A stretch of 64,000 bases of DNA from Undaria pinnatifida (GCA_012845835.1 JABAKD010000015.1:12119845-12183844), one strand, 5' to 3'; counted from the stretch's first letter, positions 12,120-24,500 are shown. The notes: generated by a model from the sequence alone, not told the origin. Numbers and translations are program-made.

Positions 12120-13256
12120 TATCCCCCCCCCCCCCCGATCCCTCTTGTTCAAACGCCCCACCTACAATCAACATCTGCCAGAGCCAGCTGATATCACCTC
12201 AGTATCTTTCTAGGCATTCATGCCGTAGCTTCAACCTATTTCCGCCCCCCCCGCCCCCCCCTCTTTTTAGCCATCCATGCCGTAGCCCCAATTCATCCCC
12301 CCCCCCCCCCCCCCCCCCCCTCCCCCTCTCCCCAACCTTTTGTTCAAACGGCCCACCTACAATCGAAATCAGCCAGAGTAACAAACGCTTCTACGCAATT
12401 GATATCACGTCATTATCTTTCTAGAGCCATCCATGCCGTAGCTTTCATTCATTCCTCCCGCCCCCCACCCCCCCAACGCCCCCTCCTTCCCCACCACCCG
12501 TACGATTGCCTAGAGCTAACACCACGCGTATAACAAGCCCCTACATATATGCGTAATACGCGCGATCGGAGTATCACATACAAGATTGCAAAAATGAGTT
12601 TCGACTCGCAGCAGGAGTATTTTATATTACATGTGACATAAACCTCTTAAAAAACCCTTCCTCCCCCCCCCCCCCGAACCCCCCCCCCCCCTCTTCCCCG
12701 TCCCATCTTGCTCAAACGCCCCACCTAACATCGAAATTTGCCAGAGTAATAAACACTTCCACGCACTTGTTATCACCTCATTGTGTTTCTGGAGCCATCC
12801 ATGCCGCTGCTGCAACCCCCCCCCCCCCCCCCCCCCCCCCAACGCCTCCTCCTTCCCTACCCACAAAATATCGCCCAGACCTAGCACCACGCGTATAGCA
12901 AACCCCTACATCTACGCGAAATGATTTTTTCGCCCCCCCCCTCCGACGTCCTCAAAAACTCCGCCCTCCCCTCACCGGTTATTCGACACTTGATAAACTT
13001 TTGCATTTCCTTCCACAGCTGTCAGATTTTGTCCCCCTCAAAAAACGGGTTTTATAGATTCCGCGCACAGACTGCCTAACATCACCCTGTTGACCCTGAT
13101 AGCTACACTGTAGTTGCAAAGGGAGTCGCCGACCTATATCCTTAATGAGGACACAACTCGTAATGCGCGCGATCGGAGTATCACGCACAGCTTGCAAAGA
13201 TGAGTTTCGACAAAATATTTTTGATCTCACAGCTGGAGTGTACTTTAATTTTGATA
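12120..13256 (+). repeat. C-rich dispersed repeat block 1
   Basis: Alternating modules: long C homopolymers, GATCCCTCTTGTTCAAACGC, CGAAATCTGCCAGAGTAATAAA-like, TTGATATCACCTCATTATCT and CCATCCATGCCGTAGC. The right end carries the constant 3' module: ATCACCCTGTTGACCCTGAT, GGAGTCGCCGACCTATATCC, CAGCTTGCAAAGATGAGTTT, CACAGCTGGAGTGTA. The same family recurs at 22990-23440, 25485-25570, 45960-47224, 48535-50862 and 52030-53735, always in this orientation. Confidence 0.75.
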
Positions 13257-14307
13257 ATATAATATAATCACACTCTGACTGTTGTTGTTATTCTGTGCTT
13301 TGTAACAAAACCTTTCTTCCTACATCCCCCTCTATGTGGATTATAACAGTATACCTAGGCAGAATGGCTGTACAACAATACACCTACAATGATAATTACA
13401 ACCCGCCTGGTGGTCATATCATGTGATCATATCATGCTTATTATACCTCCCGCCCTTTATGCGGGTTCTAAGGACTATGCCATACAATAATACTACAAGG
13501 TTCCCCTTCGGGCTGCGGGCAACGTGAAATCCCGAGGGCGTCGCAAGGCGAAAAGGGAGACAGGTAACACACGCACGTGAAAATATTTTCCCACCTATAG
13601 TCTAGATAAACCCCACTGCTCTTCTTAGAGGAAACGTGTGGCATGAGCTATCAGTGAGTTGCTCCAAAGAAAGAAAGAGTAGTACTGGCAGTAGTACCAG
13701 CAGCAGTAGTACTAGTAGTAATCAGCGGGAAGAGAGTGATAGCGGTCGGTGAACGTTATACTGATGATGATGTACGCGCAACCGAATTATTACAAGTAGT
13801 GGTCAGGGGATGCTGTGTATACCGTACGTGGAATAGTGCTCGTTGCTATATTATAGTAGTATACGTCACATACGTGTTTGCACTTGGTGGTAATGGATAG
13901 GGTTGACCAGCCAATATCAGTCGCTCTTGGATGTTGTACAATAATTAATTGGTTGGTGGCAACAATTTCGGCATGGATGTGTGGCGTACGTGTACGTGAT
14001 AGGGTTTTCCATGAGTTGAAGGTAGTAGTGTTCAACGCATTGATACTGTGTTTGAGGGGAACCGAAACCTTGATGTACTCCCCGTTTAGCCCCCGGAGCC
14101 CGTATAAAGTAGAGCTAGATCGAAGGTGTTCCGCGAACCCGCGACTACTTGATGCATGTGGTCAGAAATGTATGTGTGTATGATATGTGTGTACGATAAT
14201 AGCAACAGACCCAGAACCGATCCACCCAGCCAATCAAATGGCGTCCTGGACGCGTGGCGAACGTTGAAATAGAACTGTACCCGATTTTGGCCACAGCAGG
14301 CACCGTG
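13257..14307. other. No gene recognised
   Basis: AT-rich sequence with GTA/AGT-rich tracts (13670-13720, 'agtagtactag' type). Frames of up to 101 codons are present (13878-14183) but show no domain, codon pattern or conserved match elsewhere in the window. Confidence 0.4.
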
Positions 14308-15833
14308 AACATGTTTTTGTTGTTCTCACATTAACTCGCATAGTAATCAAGTCCGTGGTCACAGGGCAGGCTCCAGTCACTCTGGAGCTGAGGAATACCC
14401 CAGGGAAAACACACACACAACCCAAGGTGGTACACGCATATATCACAGCTGACGTAATTCATGCATCCACCAGAAATATATAAAATTAAAATCGGGAGTC
14501 AGTCTACGATGTGCCAGGTCCATACCGGTGCATACGTCTCATTACTCGCGCCTTGAAAAACCGACTATACCGCTTGCCACCCAAGAAAGACTACCACGTA
14601 TATATTACACGTAGTATCTATCACTACGCGTACGCACGACAGATGCAAGTCAATCGGCGAAAATGAACAAATAACAAATAAGAAGAGAAAGGAAAGGGAA
14701 GAAAAGAGAAGAAAGCGAAGAAAAAAAGGCAAGAAAAGAAAAGAAAAGACAAGAAAAGCGAGAAAAGACAAGACAAGAAGAGGAAGCAAGGAAAAGAAGA
14801 AAGAAAAAATGTCATACTAGCAGACCCTAGGAACTGACTAAAGACGGCATTGGGCTCATAGAGGGTATCAAGTGCATCATCAAATGGCACTGGGGAGAGA
14901 ACGCAACACGGCGAAGAAGTCAGGGCGGCCTAACGCTAACTTGGGACGGCCATTGGAAGGCCCACAAATTCCAAGACGATGATGGCCAGACCCAGACTTC
15001 AGTCTCTTGGGCAGGACGCCGCCCCCCCCGCTGCTCCCCCCCTCCCCCCTTCCCCCCGGCCGCTTAGAGATGCCGACGGTGGATGGCGCTGCCACGGCCT
15101 TGGCGTGTCGCTCTGCAGCTCTGCGTCTCTCCGTTTCATGCCATTTCCGCACGAACAACTCGACTCCCTCCTCTACTAGTCGAAACCATCTGCCGGCCTT
15201 CTGAGCAGCCTTTTAACACCCTTCGAATTTCATTCCCAAGACCGACATATATATCCTCCTTCAGATGCACCAACCAGTCCTTCTCTTGCCCCCATGAGTA
15301 GCCCCTACCCCCAACAAGCTCCCTAAACACCACCCTCTGTCGCAGACGCTCCTCCCCCATACGTGCTACGAATCCCGCAAACAATAGCCTCCGTTTGCGC
15401 ACTTTCGCCTCTATGCTCTCGGAGGCTGTCTTGGCAAGCGCGTCGGCGTACGATAGGATGTGGTCGTCGCGTTTCCGTTTCCGCCATCCGAGGCATCGGA
15501 GGAGCATGGAGTGGTGAACCCGTCGTAGCCAGTCATAGTCAGGCTTCTTCGGGCTCCACGTCATGCAACCGTACAGCAGTGTCTAGACCACCTCAGCTTT
15601 CAGCAACCGCACCTTCAACCGTAAACGCACACCCGGGCGATCATAGATTTCCATCTTGTACCGCTGGAAGCACGCCCAGGCCCTCTGAAGACGCCGCGTT
15701 ATTTCAATGCTAAGGTCTCTGTCTGCGGTGATAGCCCCGCCCAAGTACACAAACTCGATTGTTTGTTTGTATACCTGGCCGGCTGCATTGATCGTGAAGG
15801 ACACCTTCCCGCCGCCTTTGGTTTCCAGGCAGG
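14308..15833 (-). mobile_element. LINE-B, 3' part (copy 1), truncated by DIRS insertion
   Basis: Minus-strand non-LTR retrotransposon fragment. Frames at 15583-15804 (YLGGAIT, LKVRLLKAEV) and 15136-15564 (LLRCLGWRKRKRDDH, SIEAKVRKRRLLFAG) match the region after the reverse transcriptase in the larger LINE at 28.6-30.9 kb. The frame is broken near 15564-15600. The 3' end, towards the left, has a pyrimidine-rich stretch (minus strand, 14680-14810) and ends near 14308 beside GTTGTT, i.e. an (AAC)n-like tail. Copy 2 (40085-41535) is collinear throughout. The right edge coincides with the left inverted repeat of the DIRS element. Confidence 0.75.
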
Positions 15834-16133
15834 GTTAATGCACGTTGATCAATGAGATCAACGCGGGTGGTTACTTGTACTTGTCCCGGTATAGCAAAGG
15901 GAACCTTGAATCAGTCTGTCTGGTTGCTGACCAGCAAGCGAAGCACGCAGAGAAGAGAGAAGCATCGTCAGCGAGACAAGTTCACGGTGTGATAGACTGG
16001 CTAATTTCTGCTGTAAGCGAGCTTCGCGGCGACTGCTGCTGTGAGACTTCGCTGGGATTGCTGTGGTGACTGCCGTGGTGATAATTCGCTGTGACTACTG
16101 CTGTGGCGAGCGCTGCGGGCTGTCTCTTCGACG

Positions 16134-17477
16134 ATGGGTGATTCTCCGGGTGCCGTGGCGCCTGCCGCCGCCAGCGCTGAGGCGGAGGCTATTTTGCGTG
16201 CCCGGGCCGCCGTAGCTCTCGCGGGCTCGGGGTCCTCCTCCGGGACGCCAGCGGTCGGTGCGGCCTTGCTTTCGGAGGTCTGGGCCACGTGGGCTCGACA
16301 GGTTGAAGCCGAATTCACGTGGGTCCATAAGCGCCTTGACGAAAATTTTGCCGAGGTATCGGCAATCACCTCTTCCTCCCGTGAGGTAGCGGCTGCCTGT
16401 GCTGATCAGGTAGCTAATCTCGACATCATCTTTCGACAGTTCGTGGAGAACAACTCTGGTCGGGTATCCTCTCGAGACAACGGCGACGCTCAGGAACGGC
16501 AGAACCAAGAACCACAACTTGCCACCGAAACGACTACTTGGAACAAGGTCAACACAGCCAGGAAGCTGTGGATTATTCGCGGGCGTATCCCCCCGAACCT
16601 CGGGGACTCTCCCGCTGACCTGCAGTCGTTTGTGGGGGGGGGTCATCCACGTGACAGCCAACGTCGCGTCCCAGCTCCGGTCCTTCAGCTCCTTTGACGT
16701 CGGGGCTTATGGGCCCCGCGTGGACGGGCCCATCGGGCACTCCCTCATGGTCGCCGACCGTCTCGACCTCTTGAGATTGGCCGTCGTTGCGATTCTTTCG
16801 GTGGGTCTCTTGCCCGGGGTCGCCGACGATCTCCCCTGTCTGGCGCGGGTCAACGCCCTTGGCGACGCGTTTACGGTGGCGGTCATGGGCATGCGTGCGC
16901 ACACCTTCAGCAACTACAGTATGCTGTCCGTCCCAGGCGCGCATGCAGTGCTGAGTTTTATTGTTAACCGCGACATCGCTTTGCGGGTAAGTGAGCTCAT
17001 GCGTGCTGCGCAGCGGTCTTCCCCTGCTGTTGTCCCTCCCCCAGCTGGTACGGTGTTCGACCCCCCACCCATGCCCGCCTTCGAACGCACTCTCAAATTT
17101 TGCCGCGGAGGGAGGAGGTTCTCCGGCTCGTACTCAGCAGCATCGGTTCCGGCGTAGACAGGCCCACCAAGCGGAAGGCCACCACTCCCCCCGCTGGGTC
17201 GCCCGGGTCCAAGGGAAAGATCAATTCAAGTCTCCCCCAGGTCTGCCGGATGTTCGCGCGCACCGGTAAGTGCAACTGGTCTCCGTGTAAGTTTCAGCAC
17301 GAGGCCCCCGCGGTTTCGGCATCCTCGCCATCTCCACCTGCTCACAGGGAGGAAGGCGGTGGAAGCGTGGTGGCGGCGGGCGGAGGGTCGTGGGCGTTGT
17401 CGCTGCGTGCGGTCCTCCCCGCGGGGGGCAACAGGGGGAGCGAGGGGGGTAGAGGCGCTGATTCTGGTTCTGGATGA
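16134..17477 (+). pseudogene. DIRS Gag-like protein, frameshifted
   Basis: An open frame from ATG 16134 runs to a G-run at 16633-16643, then coding shifts to the next frame (VADRLDLLRLAVVAILSVG, YSMLSVPGAHAV). It shifts again near 17100 into the frame holding the CCCH finger at 17244-17300 (C-x8-C-x4-C-x3-H: VCRMFARTGKCNWSPCKFQH). The N-terminus is Ala/Ser-rich and the C-terminus Gly/Ser-rich. A CCCH or CCHC finger is usual for the RNA-binding Gag of such elements. The homopolymer G-run is also a likely place for a sequencing error. Confidence 0.7.
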
Positions 17478-17498
17478 AGACACGGCCCCTCCCACTAG

Positions 17499-20100
17499 GT
17501 GGGGCCAACCTTTGCGGGCGCAGCTGCGGCGCCGGCGGTGGATGTAGCGGCTGCATCAACAACTGAGAGTGGCGGCCGCGTGTTGGGCCCAACCTCGGGC
17601 GGGGCGGCTGCGGCGTTGGCGGTTGGCGGGGGGGTTACGTCGACGGTCGACGTTGGCGGAGCGCCGACCGTACCGGCAGTTGGCGGAGTCACGGGCGGGT
17701 TGCGGGAGCGTGCGTTAGAGGCGCTGGCGGGCGAAGGCGGCGTTGGGCGCGAGCGTGTATCCGTTGTTTCGGGATCCGTCATATTCGGGAATAGAGGTTA
17801 CCATGGGGAGCGCGCGCGTGCGTGTACCTTAGTCTCGACGCGCATTGTAGGAACTGGCTTATCGGTCGCGCGCGGAGATACAGTTAGCCATAGCGAACGT
17901 GTGCGACGTTCGGGTTTTGAGTGGGGGTGCGGACACGGCTCGACCGACGGCTTGACCGATGGCGAGCGCGCGCACGCACAATTGGATTCGGCGGTTGAGG
18001 CGTGGCCCGCCGCGCAGGATAGCGTAACGCGGTCGGTATCATCAACAGGTTCCGCGAATCTCGATGTGGTTGCCAGCGCGAGGTCGTTTCTTTTGCGTGC
18101 CTGTGCCGGCAGTGTTAAATTGTTTACGTCCGCTGTCGGATCCGCTCGCATTGCCCCACATATTCATCCTCACATCGTTCGTCATTGGTTTGGAACCGCC
18201 AAGAACTTCCCTCGTGTTGACCAGTTGCTCCGCTTTTTGGCACCGGACTCCCCGGTGTGTGTTTTGCGGGGGGGTAATCTGACTGCTGAGCTTGCATACG
18301 GTAACCATCCGAGCGTCGCCCCCCATGCCGTTGCTGTTCACCTAAAGATATGTACTAACATGGTGCACGGTCGGGCTTTAGTGTTTAAATTATGTTTCGC
18401 GTCCGATATTTCGGGGTTTACATGTTTCGCCGTTGGCCGTCGTGCTTAAGCCTGAGTTTGGCATCATTCACGATCTCACGTTTGCGCGCGCGGGCGGCCA
18501 CTTCAGCGTTAACGAAGATACCGTTTTTTCCTCCGCCCCCTCCTGCAAGCTCGGTCATGTGTTTCGGAATGTGTTGGTACGGGTGTTGTTTTTGCGGCAG
18601 TTGCACGGTCCCACAGTTAGAATCGTTCTTTGCCGCGTTGGCGTGAAAGACGCCTATCGTCAAGTCTTAGTTGACCCGATAGGGGCGCCGGTGCTTGGGC
18701 ACGCGATGGGCGAATACGTAGTTGTGGACCTTGCAATTCGGGTGGCGTAATAGTCCCGGGTTCAGGAGTCTGATGGCTTCTGTGCTGGAACATTCGCACA
18801 CCCACGCTACGTTTCAAGATGCGGCTGTTTCCCCACAAGGGGCGGCTGCCGTCGAACATGTGCGTCTTGCCCCGCCGCGGGGGGGGTCGGTTACGTCGGG
18901 GGGGTTCGGTTACGTCCCTACTTCGCGATTGTCGAACCGTTTCCGGTCGCGGCGGCTACGCCGGGAGTCGTTTTTTTCGTGCGGTACTACGTAGACGACG
19001 GCATTCTTGTCGAGGTTCAGTGGTGGCCGGACGGTCGTCGTTGTATGCGGGCTGTGCAGTCGTTGGCGTCGGACCACTTTCGCTTGTTGGGCGTACGTGG
19101 CGCGTCCGACCCTCCTCTGTTGTCCGCCAACAAAATCACTAACTGGGACTTGCGTCTTGAAGTGCTGGGCTGGTCGGTGGGCACAGAGGCGCTTGCGGTG
19201 ACGGCGCCGCCACATAAGCGCCTCAAGCTGCGATTGCTTTCAGCGGAGTGGCCCCCGACTCGCACCTATGCTTCAGCAAAGCAGGTGTCGCAGCTGGCGG
19301 GTTTCCTCACGCACATCTCTTTTGCCGTTCGTCGCGGGTCTTTCTTCGTGCATCGTTTGTTGGCTTCGGTTGGGATGCCGCGCATCGCTGCCGGTGATCA
19401 CGTCGCTGGCTGAATGGCCAATTTCGGGGCAGCGTGTTGCCCTTGGGCCCGAGTTCCATGCGGATCTCGAGTTCTAGCGGTGGCTTGTTGACAAAGGTGT
19501 TGACGCGCGCGGCGGAGTGCTGTCGGCGCCGATGTATCATTTGCTGGAGCGCCAGGCACAACGTACGTTGTTCTCGGACGCGTCAAAAACCGCCGTGGGG
19601 GGATATTGTCTCAAAACCGGTGTTTATTGGCGCTATGATCTCACAGCCGAGGAACAGTTACGGTTTTGCGGTTCGGGTAAGTCCGTCCGCGGCGTGGACG
19701 ACTTATCTATCAACGTGCTTGAACTTTTGGGCATGGTTTTCGGCATTTGTCCTAGTGTCTTCGTGTGCCGATCGACCGTCAGCGACGGGAGATTGTGCTT
19801 GGTTGCGAGGAGACAACGAGGCCGCCGTGCATTGGGTGCGGCGGTGTCGGAGGGGGCTGGAACCGCGTTCCGGGGCCCTCATGCGTCTTCTCGGCGTTCT
19901 CGAAGTGTCATCCGGATGGCATTTCGAGGCAACGCATGTGCGTGGTATCCACAACTCTGCCGCCGGCGGTATCTCTTGCTGGGATCGCGGCTCCGTTCTT
20001 GATAATTTGCGCGCCGTTCGTCCCAACATCCCATGGCAGGTTTGGGAACGGGGGACGAGGCCATCGGCATTTTTCTATGTACTTCGATGTTGGCCTCGGA
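17499..20100 (+). pseudogene. DIRS reverse transcriptase-RNase H, frameshifted
   Basis: Order: Ala/Gly-rich N-terminal region (17499 on), RT fingers (HWFGTAKNFPRVDQLLRFL; LKPEFGIIHDLTFARAG), palm motif A (VGVKDAYRQVLVD, about 18638-18675), QFGWRNSPGF, YYVDDGILVEV with YVDD at 18988-18999, RLEVLGWSVG, then RNase H (LFSDASKTAVGGY; INVLELLGMV; DNEAAVHWVRR; HFEATHVRGIHNSAAGGIS). At least four frame changes are needed (near 18450, 18735, 18975 and in the RNase H part). Confidence 0.8.
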
Positions 20101-21195
20101 CTCATGCGACACGCCGTTGCGGCCTCGACTGAACGAGCTTATTTGGGGCATTTTGGAGCATGGGTAGACTTTCGGGTACGTTTTGGTGTTCCCGTCTTTC
20201 TTGATCGCGGCATTGACGATATGACCAACGTGTGGCATTTGTTTGAATACGTAGCGTACGCGTTTGCTACCAAGAACCTGCGGTCGGCGACCATCGAAAG
20301 CCATCTGTCGGCCATCAAGTTTTTTCATCGCTTTTCACGCGGTTTCGAACTCGACACCACTCACCCCGTCATCGCGAGCGTCCTCAAAGGTGCGGCGCGC
20401 TCGCATGCCGAAGTGGGTAATCAGGCGACCGTGCGTCGGCCCGTGTCGTGGGCTATGTTGCCTGTTGGCGAAACTTTGATCTCTGCTTGACGTAACGGGG
20501 GGCGCGTGTTGTGGCTTGCGTTGTGTGCGTCGTTTTGTTTTCTGACCCGCGCGTCCGAAATATTCGAGGAAACCCGGTCGCGTATCCACGAAATGTATTG
20601 TTTACGACGGGCAGACGTGGCTTTCTTTCGCGGTCGGGTACAGTTGGGGGTGGCGCAATGGTCGAGAGCCGACCGCGTCGAGGTTCGATTTCGTGGGTCT
20701 GAGGGCGACCAGTTGCGCAAAGGGGCGGTTATTTCGCGCGTTTGGGCGGGTTCACCGAGACCCGTGGGGGCCTGTGGCGGTGGTGTCGATCTTATGCTCG
20801 AGTTGATGTCTTGTTATTTGTTTTTGCTCTCGTCGGCTCCCCTCGTGGGGTATGGCAGTGGTGGTGGCAGATGGTCCATGTGGACGAAGCAACAAGCGAC
20901 GGTAGCCCTGCGAGAAATGGTTGCGTTGGCGGGCGTGCGGGCGGATGAGTACGCTCTGCACTCCCTTAGGATGGGGGGCGCAACGCACTTATCAGCAGGG
21001 GGTGCCTCCCCAGAGACGTTGCAACGGGAGGGCCGGTGGGCGTCTGATGCCAATCAGGCGTACTTTCGTAGCCACGGTAAGGATGCCAGCCGGGTAGCGA
21101 ATGTAATGGCCCAGGAGGGGATGGGTAACGGGATCCAGCCGGGGCAGGGCACAGATTGGGGGCAAGTTAAACCCATTCCAAAGCTGGAGGGGTAG
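20101..21195 (+). pseudogene. DIRS tyrosine recombinase with one in-frame stop
   Basis: A single reading frame from about 20101 to the TAG at 21193-21195 is broken only by TGA at 20488-20490. The N-terminal core-binding part contains ASTERAYLGHFGAWVDF and ESHLSAIKFFHR. The catalytic part shows the box I Arg (FLTRASEIFE), His-x-x-Arg (HSLRMGGATHL, His codon 20959-20961) and the Tyr nucleophile (AYFRSHG, codon 21061-21063). These residues define site-specific tyrosine recombinases. In DIRS elements the enzyme is thought to integrate a circular DNA intermediate. Confidence 0.85.
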
Positions 21196-21341
21196 AAGTC
21201 GACGCAACTACTTCAGCTAGTACGCAACCTTATCATTTATGCCAGGCGGATAGAAAGGAGAAGTTGGATCTTGACGTGCGCATCCTAGGGGTACAACAAA
21301 GGGGGTAGGGGAGAGACGTAATGCGTCCAGGAGCTAAGCCA

Positions 21342-21652
21342 ATTTTTTTTTTTTTTTTTTTGCCCACTTTTGCTTTCCAGCTTGTTCTGGACAAGCCGTG
21401 GTCACAGGTGTCTCCCTTCTCCCCCCCGGTTCTTGCCTTCAATTTTTATCGCGCATAGGGTTCAGCAATCCCACTGCTTGTCGATTGTTCATCGAGTGTT
21501 GCTAACTCACGCTCTCGCGCTTTCCGCAAGTCAATTTGTGCACAAGAAAAAGTGCCACCGAATTTATACGAGTATGCACTCGGCGGGGCTCGAACTCACG
21601 AAACTGACCAATACCAGGCTCGAAGATAACCTGATACGCCACCGGGGCGACC
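21342..21652 (-). mobile_element. SINE-A copy 1 (tRNA-derived), nested in DIRS
   Basis: On the minus strand the element starts near 21652 with GGTCGCCCCGGTGGCGTATC. It has an A-box-like TGGCGTATCAGG and a B box AGTTCGAGCC, the layout of a tRNA gene promoter, then about 200 bp of unrelated body. It ends in a long A run (plus-strand T run 21343-21361). Copies 2 and 3 are at 41688-42003 (minus) and 53961-54281 (plus). Mobilisation by a LINE is the known route for SINEs. Confidence 0.8.
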
Positions 21653-22345
21653 ATTATTGGAGGCTGGCGTCGAAAGCTCGACATTGCCAGTTGGGATGGA
21701 ACTTGACTCAGGGTTACGGACGATAGCATGGGCTGTTGGGTTTCTGCATCCCCTATCCCCGAATACGCACGTAAGATTTGGATGCAAACCGTGTTTTTCT
21801 GCTCGTAGAGGGTACACGTCGGCGCATTTCCCTATTTTTGCACACAGCACCGCGCTACGATCCTGCCGCCCAGCAGCAGTCCGGCCTCCTAATAGCAGCA
21901 GCCTGCAACTCTCTACGCGTGTGGCTGCTGTTGCAGTAGCTGATTGCTCTGATCGGAGCCTGCGATGCTCTACCCGCCTATACGCGCGACCTTTCGCTGC
22001 TGCTGCTACTGCTCCTCCTGTCCAGTGGCAAGTGATATGGCGGCGTAAAACGTAAGGATCGTTTGAATATCATATTAGTGATAAAACGGTCCTCTTATTT
22101 ATGTCTGGTTTGCGTATCTGATATCGTACCATACCAAGAGCACAACGCGACAGCTCTGCCGCACTGCAGCAGCGGTAGGCAACACCATTTATGTAAGATC
22201 GCAGATGACAGACAGCAGACAACATGCGGAGAGCACAACGCTACAACCCTGCCGCACAGCAGCAGCGGTAGGCAACACCATTCATGTGCGCGTGGCGTGT
22301 CCTCGCTATGCTGCGGCGAGTTGCTTGTGTCGGAGCCTGTCATTT
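21653..22345. repeat. DIRS 3' region with short duplicated segments
   Basis: 21655-21735 is shared with 24538-24612 (GCTGGCGTCGAAAGCTCG core). GCAGCGGTAGGCAACACCAT occurs at about 22168 and 22265, each within a CAG-rich tract. The stretch 22197-22345 also resembles 22755-22890, just outside the right inverted repeat (GACAGCAGACAAC, GCGGAGAGCA, CGGCGAGTTGCTT). Confidence 0.6.
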
Positions 22346-22989
22346 TTTGTCACCCCACTACCACACCACACGTTTCTGCTGTACGCAGACTAGACTAATA
22401 GACTAGTAGTCTGGTCTATAGATGGACCAACCAATCAATCCATCCTTTTAGTCTACACATTTACGTCCACAGAGGCAGTTTTTTAATGAGTGTTGTTCTG
22501 TTTTTTAAACCAGCCAGTCTATCACACCTTGAACCTGTCTCGCTGACGATACTTCTCTCTTCTCTGCGTGCTTCACTTGCTAGTCAGCAACCAGACAGAC
22601 TGATCCAAGGTCCCCTTTGCTATGTATACGAGGACAAGTACAAGTATCCACCCGCGTTGATCTCACTGGTCAACGTGCAATAACTCCAAACTTTTTCCAT
22701 ACAAACAAAACCCTTATTTTCTCGTGCCTCGAAAATAATACACTTTTTTTTGCGCAGATCGCAGGTGACAGGGACGGCAGCAGACAACGTGCGGAGAGCA
22801 ACACACACAACACGCTACTACCGTGGTAGGACCATGTGCGCGTGCCGTATCCTCTCCTTACGGCGGCGAGTTGCTTTTGCCATAGCCTGTCAAGTATTGT
22901 CGTCTTGCTCCCAGTTCTCAATAGGTGCTTTTTACGTAGTATTCTACAGTAAGCCGCATCCCACGTCGCTTCCTGGCGGTCCCTAACCT

Positions 22990-23440
22990 GGATGTCGAAG
23001 TGTGACGCTCTTCTCGAAATCGTACATATAACACTGCCCCACCCGTCCCCTCCCCCCCCTCCCCCCCTCCCGCCCCCCTTTTGATCAAAATCAGGCCTCA
23101 CGTCCTTAAAAAACTCCGCCCTCCCCTCACCGGATATTCGACTTACAGGATTCACTTGATAAACTGATGCATTTATTTCCTTCCACAGCTGTCAGATTTT
23201 GTCTCCCTCAGAAACGGGTTTTATAGTTTCCGCGCACAGACTGCCTAACATCACCCTGTTGACCCTGATAGCTACACTGCAGTTGCAAGGGGAGTCGCCG
23301 ACCTATATCCTTAATGAGGACACACAACCCGTAATACACGCGATCGGAGTATCACACACAGCTTGTTGCAAAGATGAGTTTCGACAAAATATTGGATCTC
23401 ACAGCTGGTGGAGTGTATTTCATTTTTTATAATGTTATAA
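22990..23440 (+). repeat. C-rich dispersed repeat, left-truncated copy
   Basis: About 110 bp of C-rich sequence is followed by the full constant 3' module (CAGCTGTCAGATTTTGTC, ATCACCCTGTTGACCCTGAT, GGAGTCGCCGACCTATATCC, AAAGATGAGTTTCGAC, CACAGCTGG..GAGTGTATTT). The right end matches the other copies; the left end is cut short. Confidence 0.75.
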
Positions 23441-24500
23441 CAGGGTATAAATAAAGTTTAGGATGGATTTTTCCTTTAGGGTGGGATTTCTTTTTTTTGG
23501 TCGAGAAATCGTCAAAAACATTTCCGACCGAACATTTTTTCGCCCACTTCTTAGGCATCATTGGATTAAGGAATAGAGGCGCTAAACAACGTGAAACGCT
23601 GATGTGGCTCTGCGTACATCTGAGGATATGCCGGCGTTGTGGTTTCGTGGGCTTTTTTTTGTGATCATTTTTTCCCAAAAAAATGAAATGAAAAAGGTAA
23701 CTAACTGTTATATCATACATATACGGTGTAAAAGTTTTGTGTGTTTGTTGTGTGTATTTTCTCGATACAACAGATCGGTCGTGGGCACGTCTATCTCGAG
23801 TAGTACCCAAATAGTCCTAAAAGTACTGCTGCTGCTATTGAGTACACCCATGTTGTGGTACTCCGAGTGGGGGATGCGTGGTTGGTCGGTGTTGGGAAGC
23901 GTGCTCCTCATGGGTTCCGGTGCCCTTGTTTGGTCTCTCCTCATGGCTCGCTGGATAGACTCAAAAGCTTGTACATTATTTCCTCTACATTGAACTCTAA
24001 AAGACAGACAAAACAGGCCTAGCCACGATAGGGCTGGGTAGAGCAGGTAGAGCAGGTAGAGCAGGTAGAGCAGGTAGTGAGATATGGGGCGTCCTGCTTG
24101 TCCCATCATCGTCACCTACATTATCGCCCATCTATGATGGCCTTGACGTGAATGTGACATCTAAAGTCACGTGGTTTCACCTCAACCATGACATGGCTGC
24201 ACGTCGAATCTATAAAGCTATCCTTCTACGGAGGGCACTCCATTACACCCAGTACTGCGGGTAAAGTGCGAATTCAGTATTTTTCCGGCAATTTTTTTTT
24301 GTATGTACAAACAAATGCAATGGCCATTATCATCCATTGCGTCCGGTAGTGATAATAATCATGTGTCCTTGCGCCACTCCCCTAGGCACCTCCCGGAGGG
24401 GAACCTTTTGTATATATTATGAATGCTCCTCTAGTACACCATATTTGCGTTTGATGTGTCGTGTGTGCGCTTGTGCTGAGTACCGCAGTGCAGTAATATA
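23441..24500. other. No gene recognised; 9-bp tandem repeat
   Basis: The stretch contains four copies of AGCAGGTAG at about 24040-24076 and AT-rich spacers. Open frames here (for example 23604-23993) have no recognisable domain. Confidence 0.4.

Larger units (their letters stand above)
15834..22684 (+). mobile_element. DIRS-type tyrosine-recombinase retroelement with inverted terminal repeats
   Basis: About 135-bp inverted repeats bound the element. The left one (15834-15970) begins GTTAATGCACGTTGATCA and the right one (22540-22684) is its near reverse complement, ending TCAACGTGCAATAAC. Between them, in order, are Gag-like frames with a CCCH zinc finger, reverse transcriptase with YVDD, RNase H and a tyrosine recombinase, which is the known DIRS order. 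All coding parts carry frameshifts or stops, so this copy cannot act on its own. A SINE-A copy is nested at 21342-21652. Insertion was into or beside a LINE-B copy. Confidence 0.85.

Noticed and set aside
13878-14183. A 101-codon frame in the 13-14 kb spacer
   Set aside because: No recognisable domain, no paralog and no splice or repeat context; its length is within chance.
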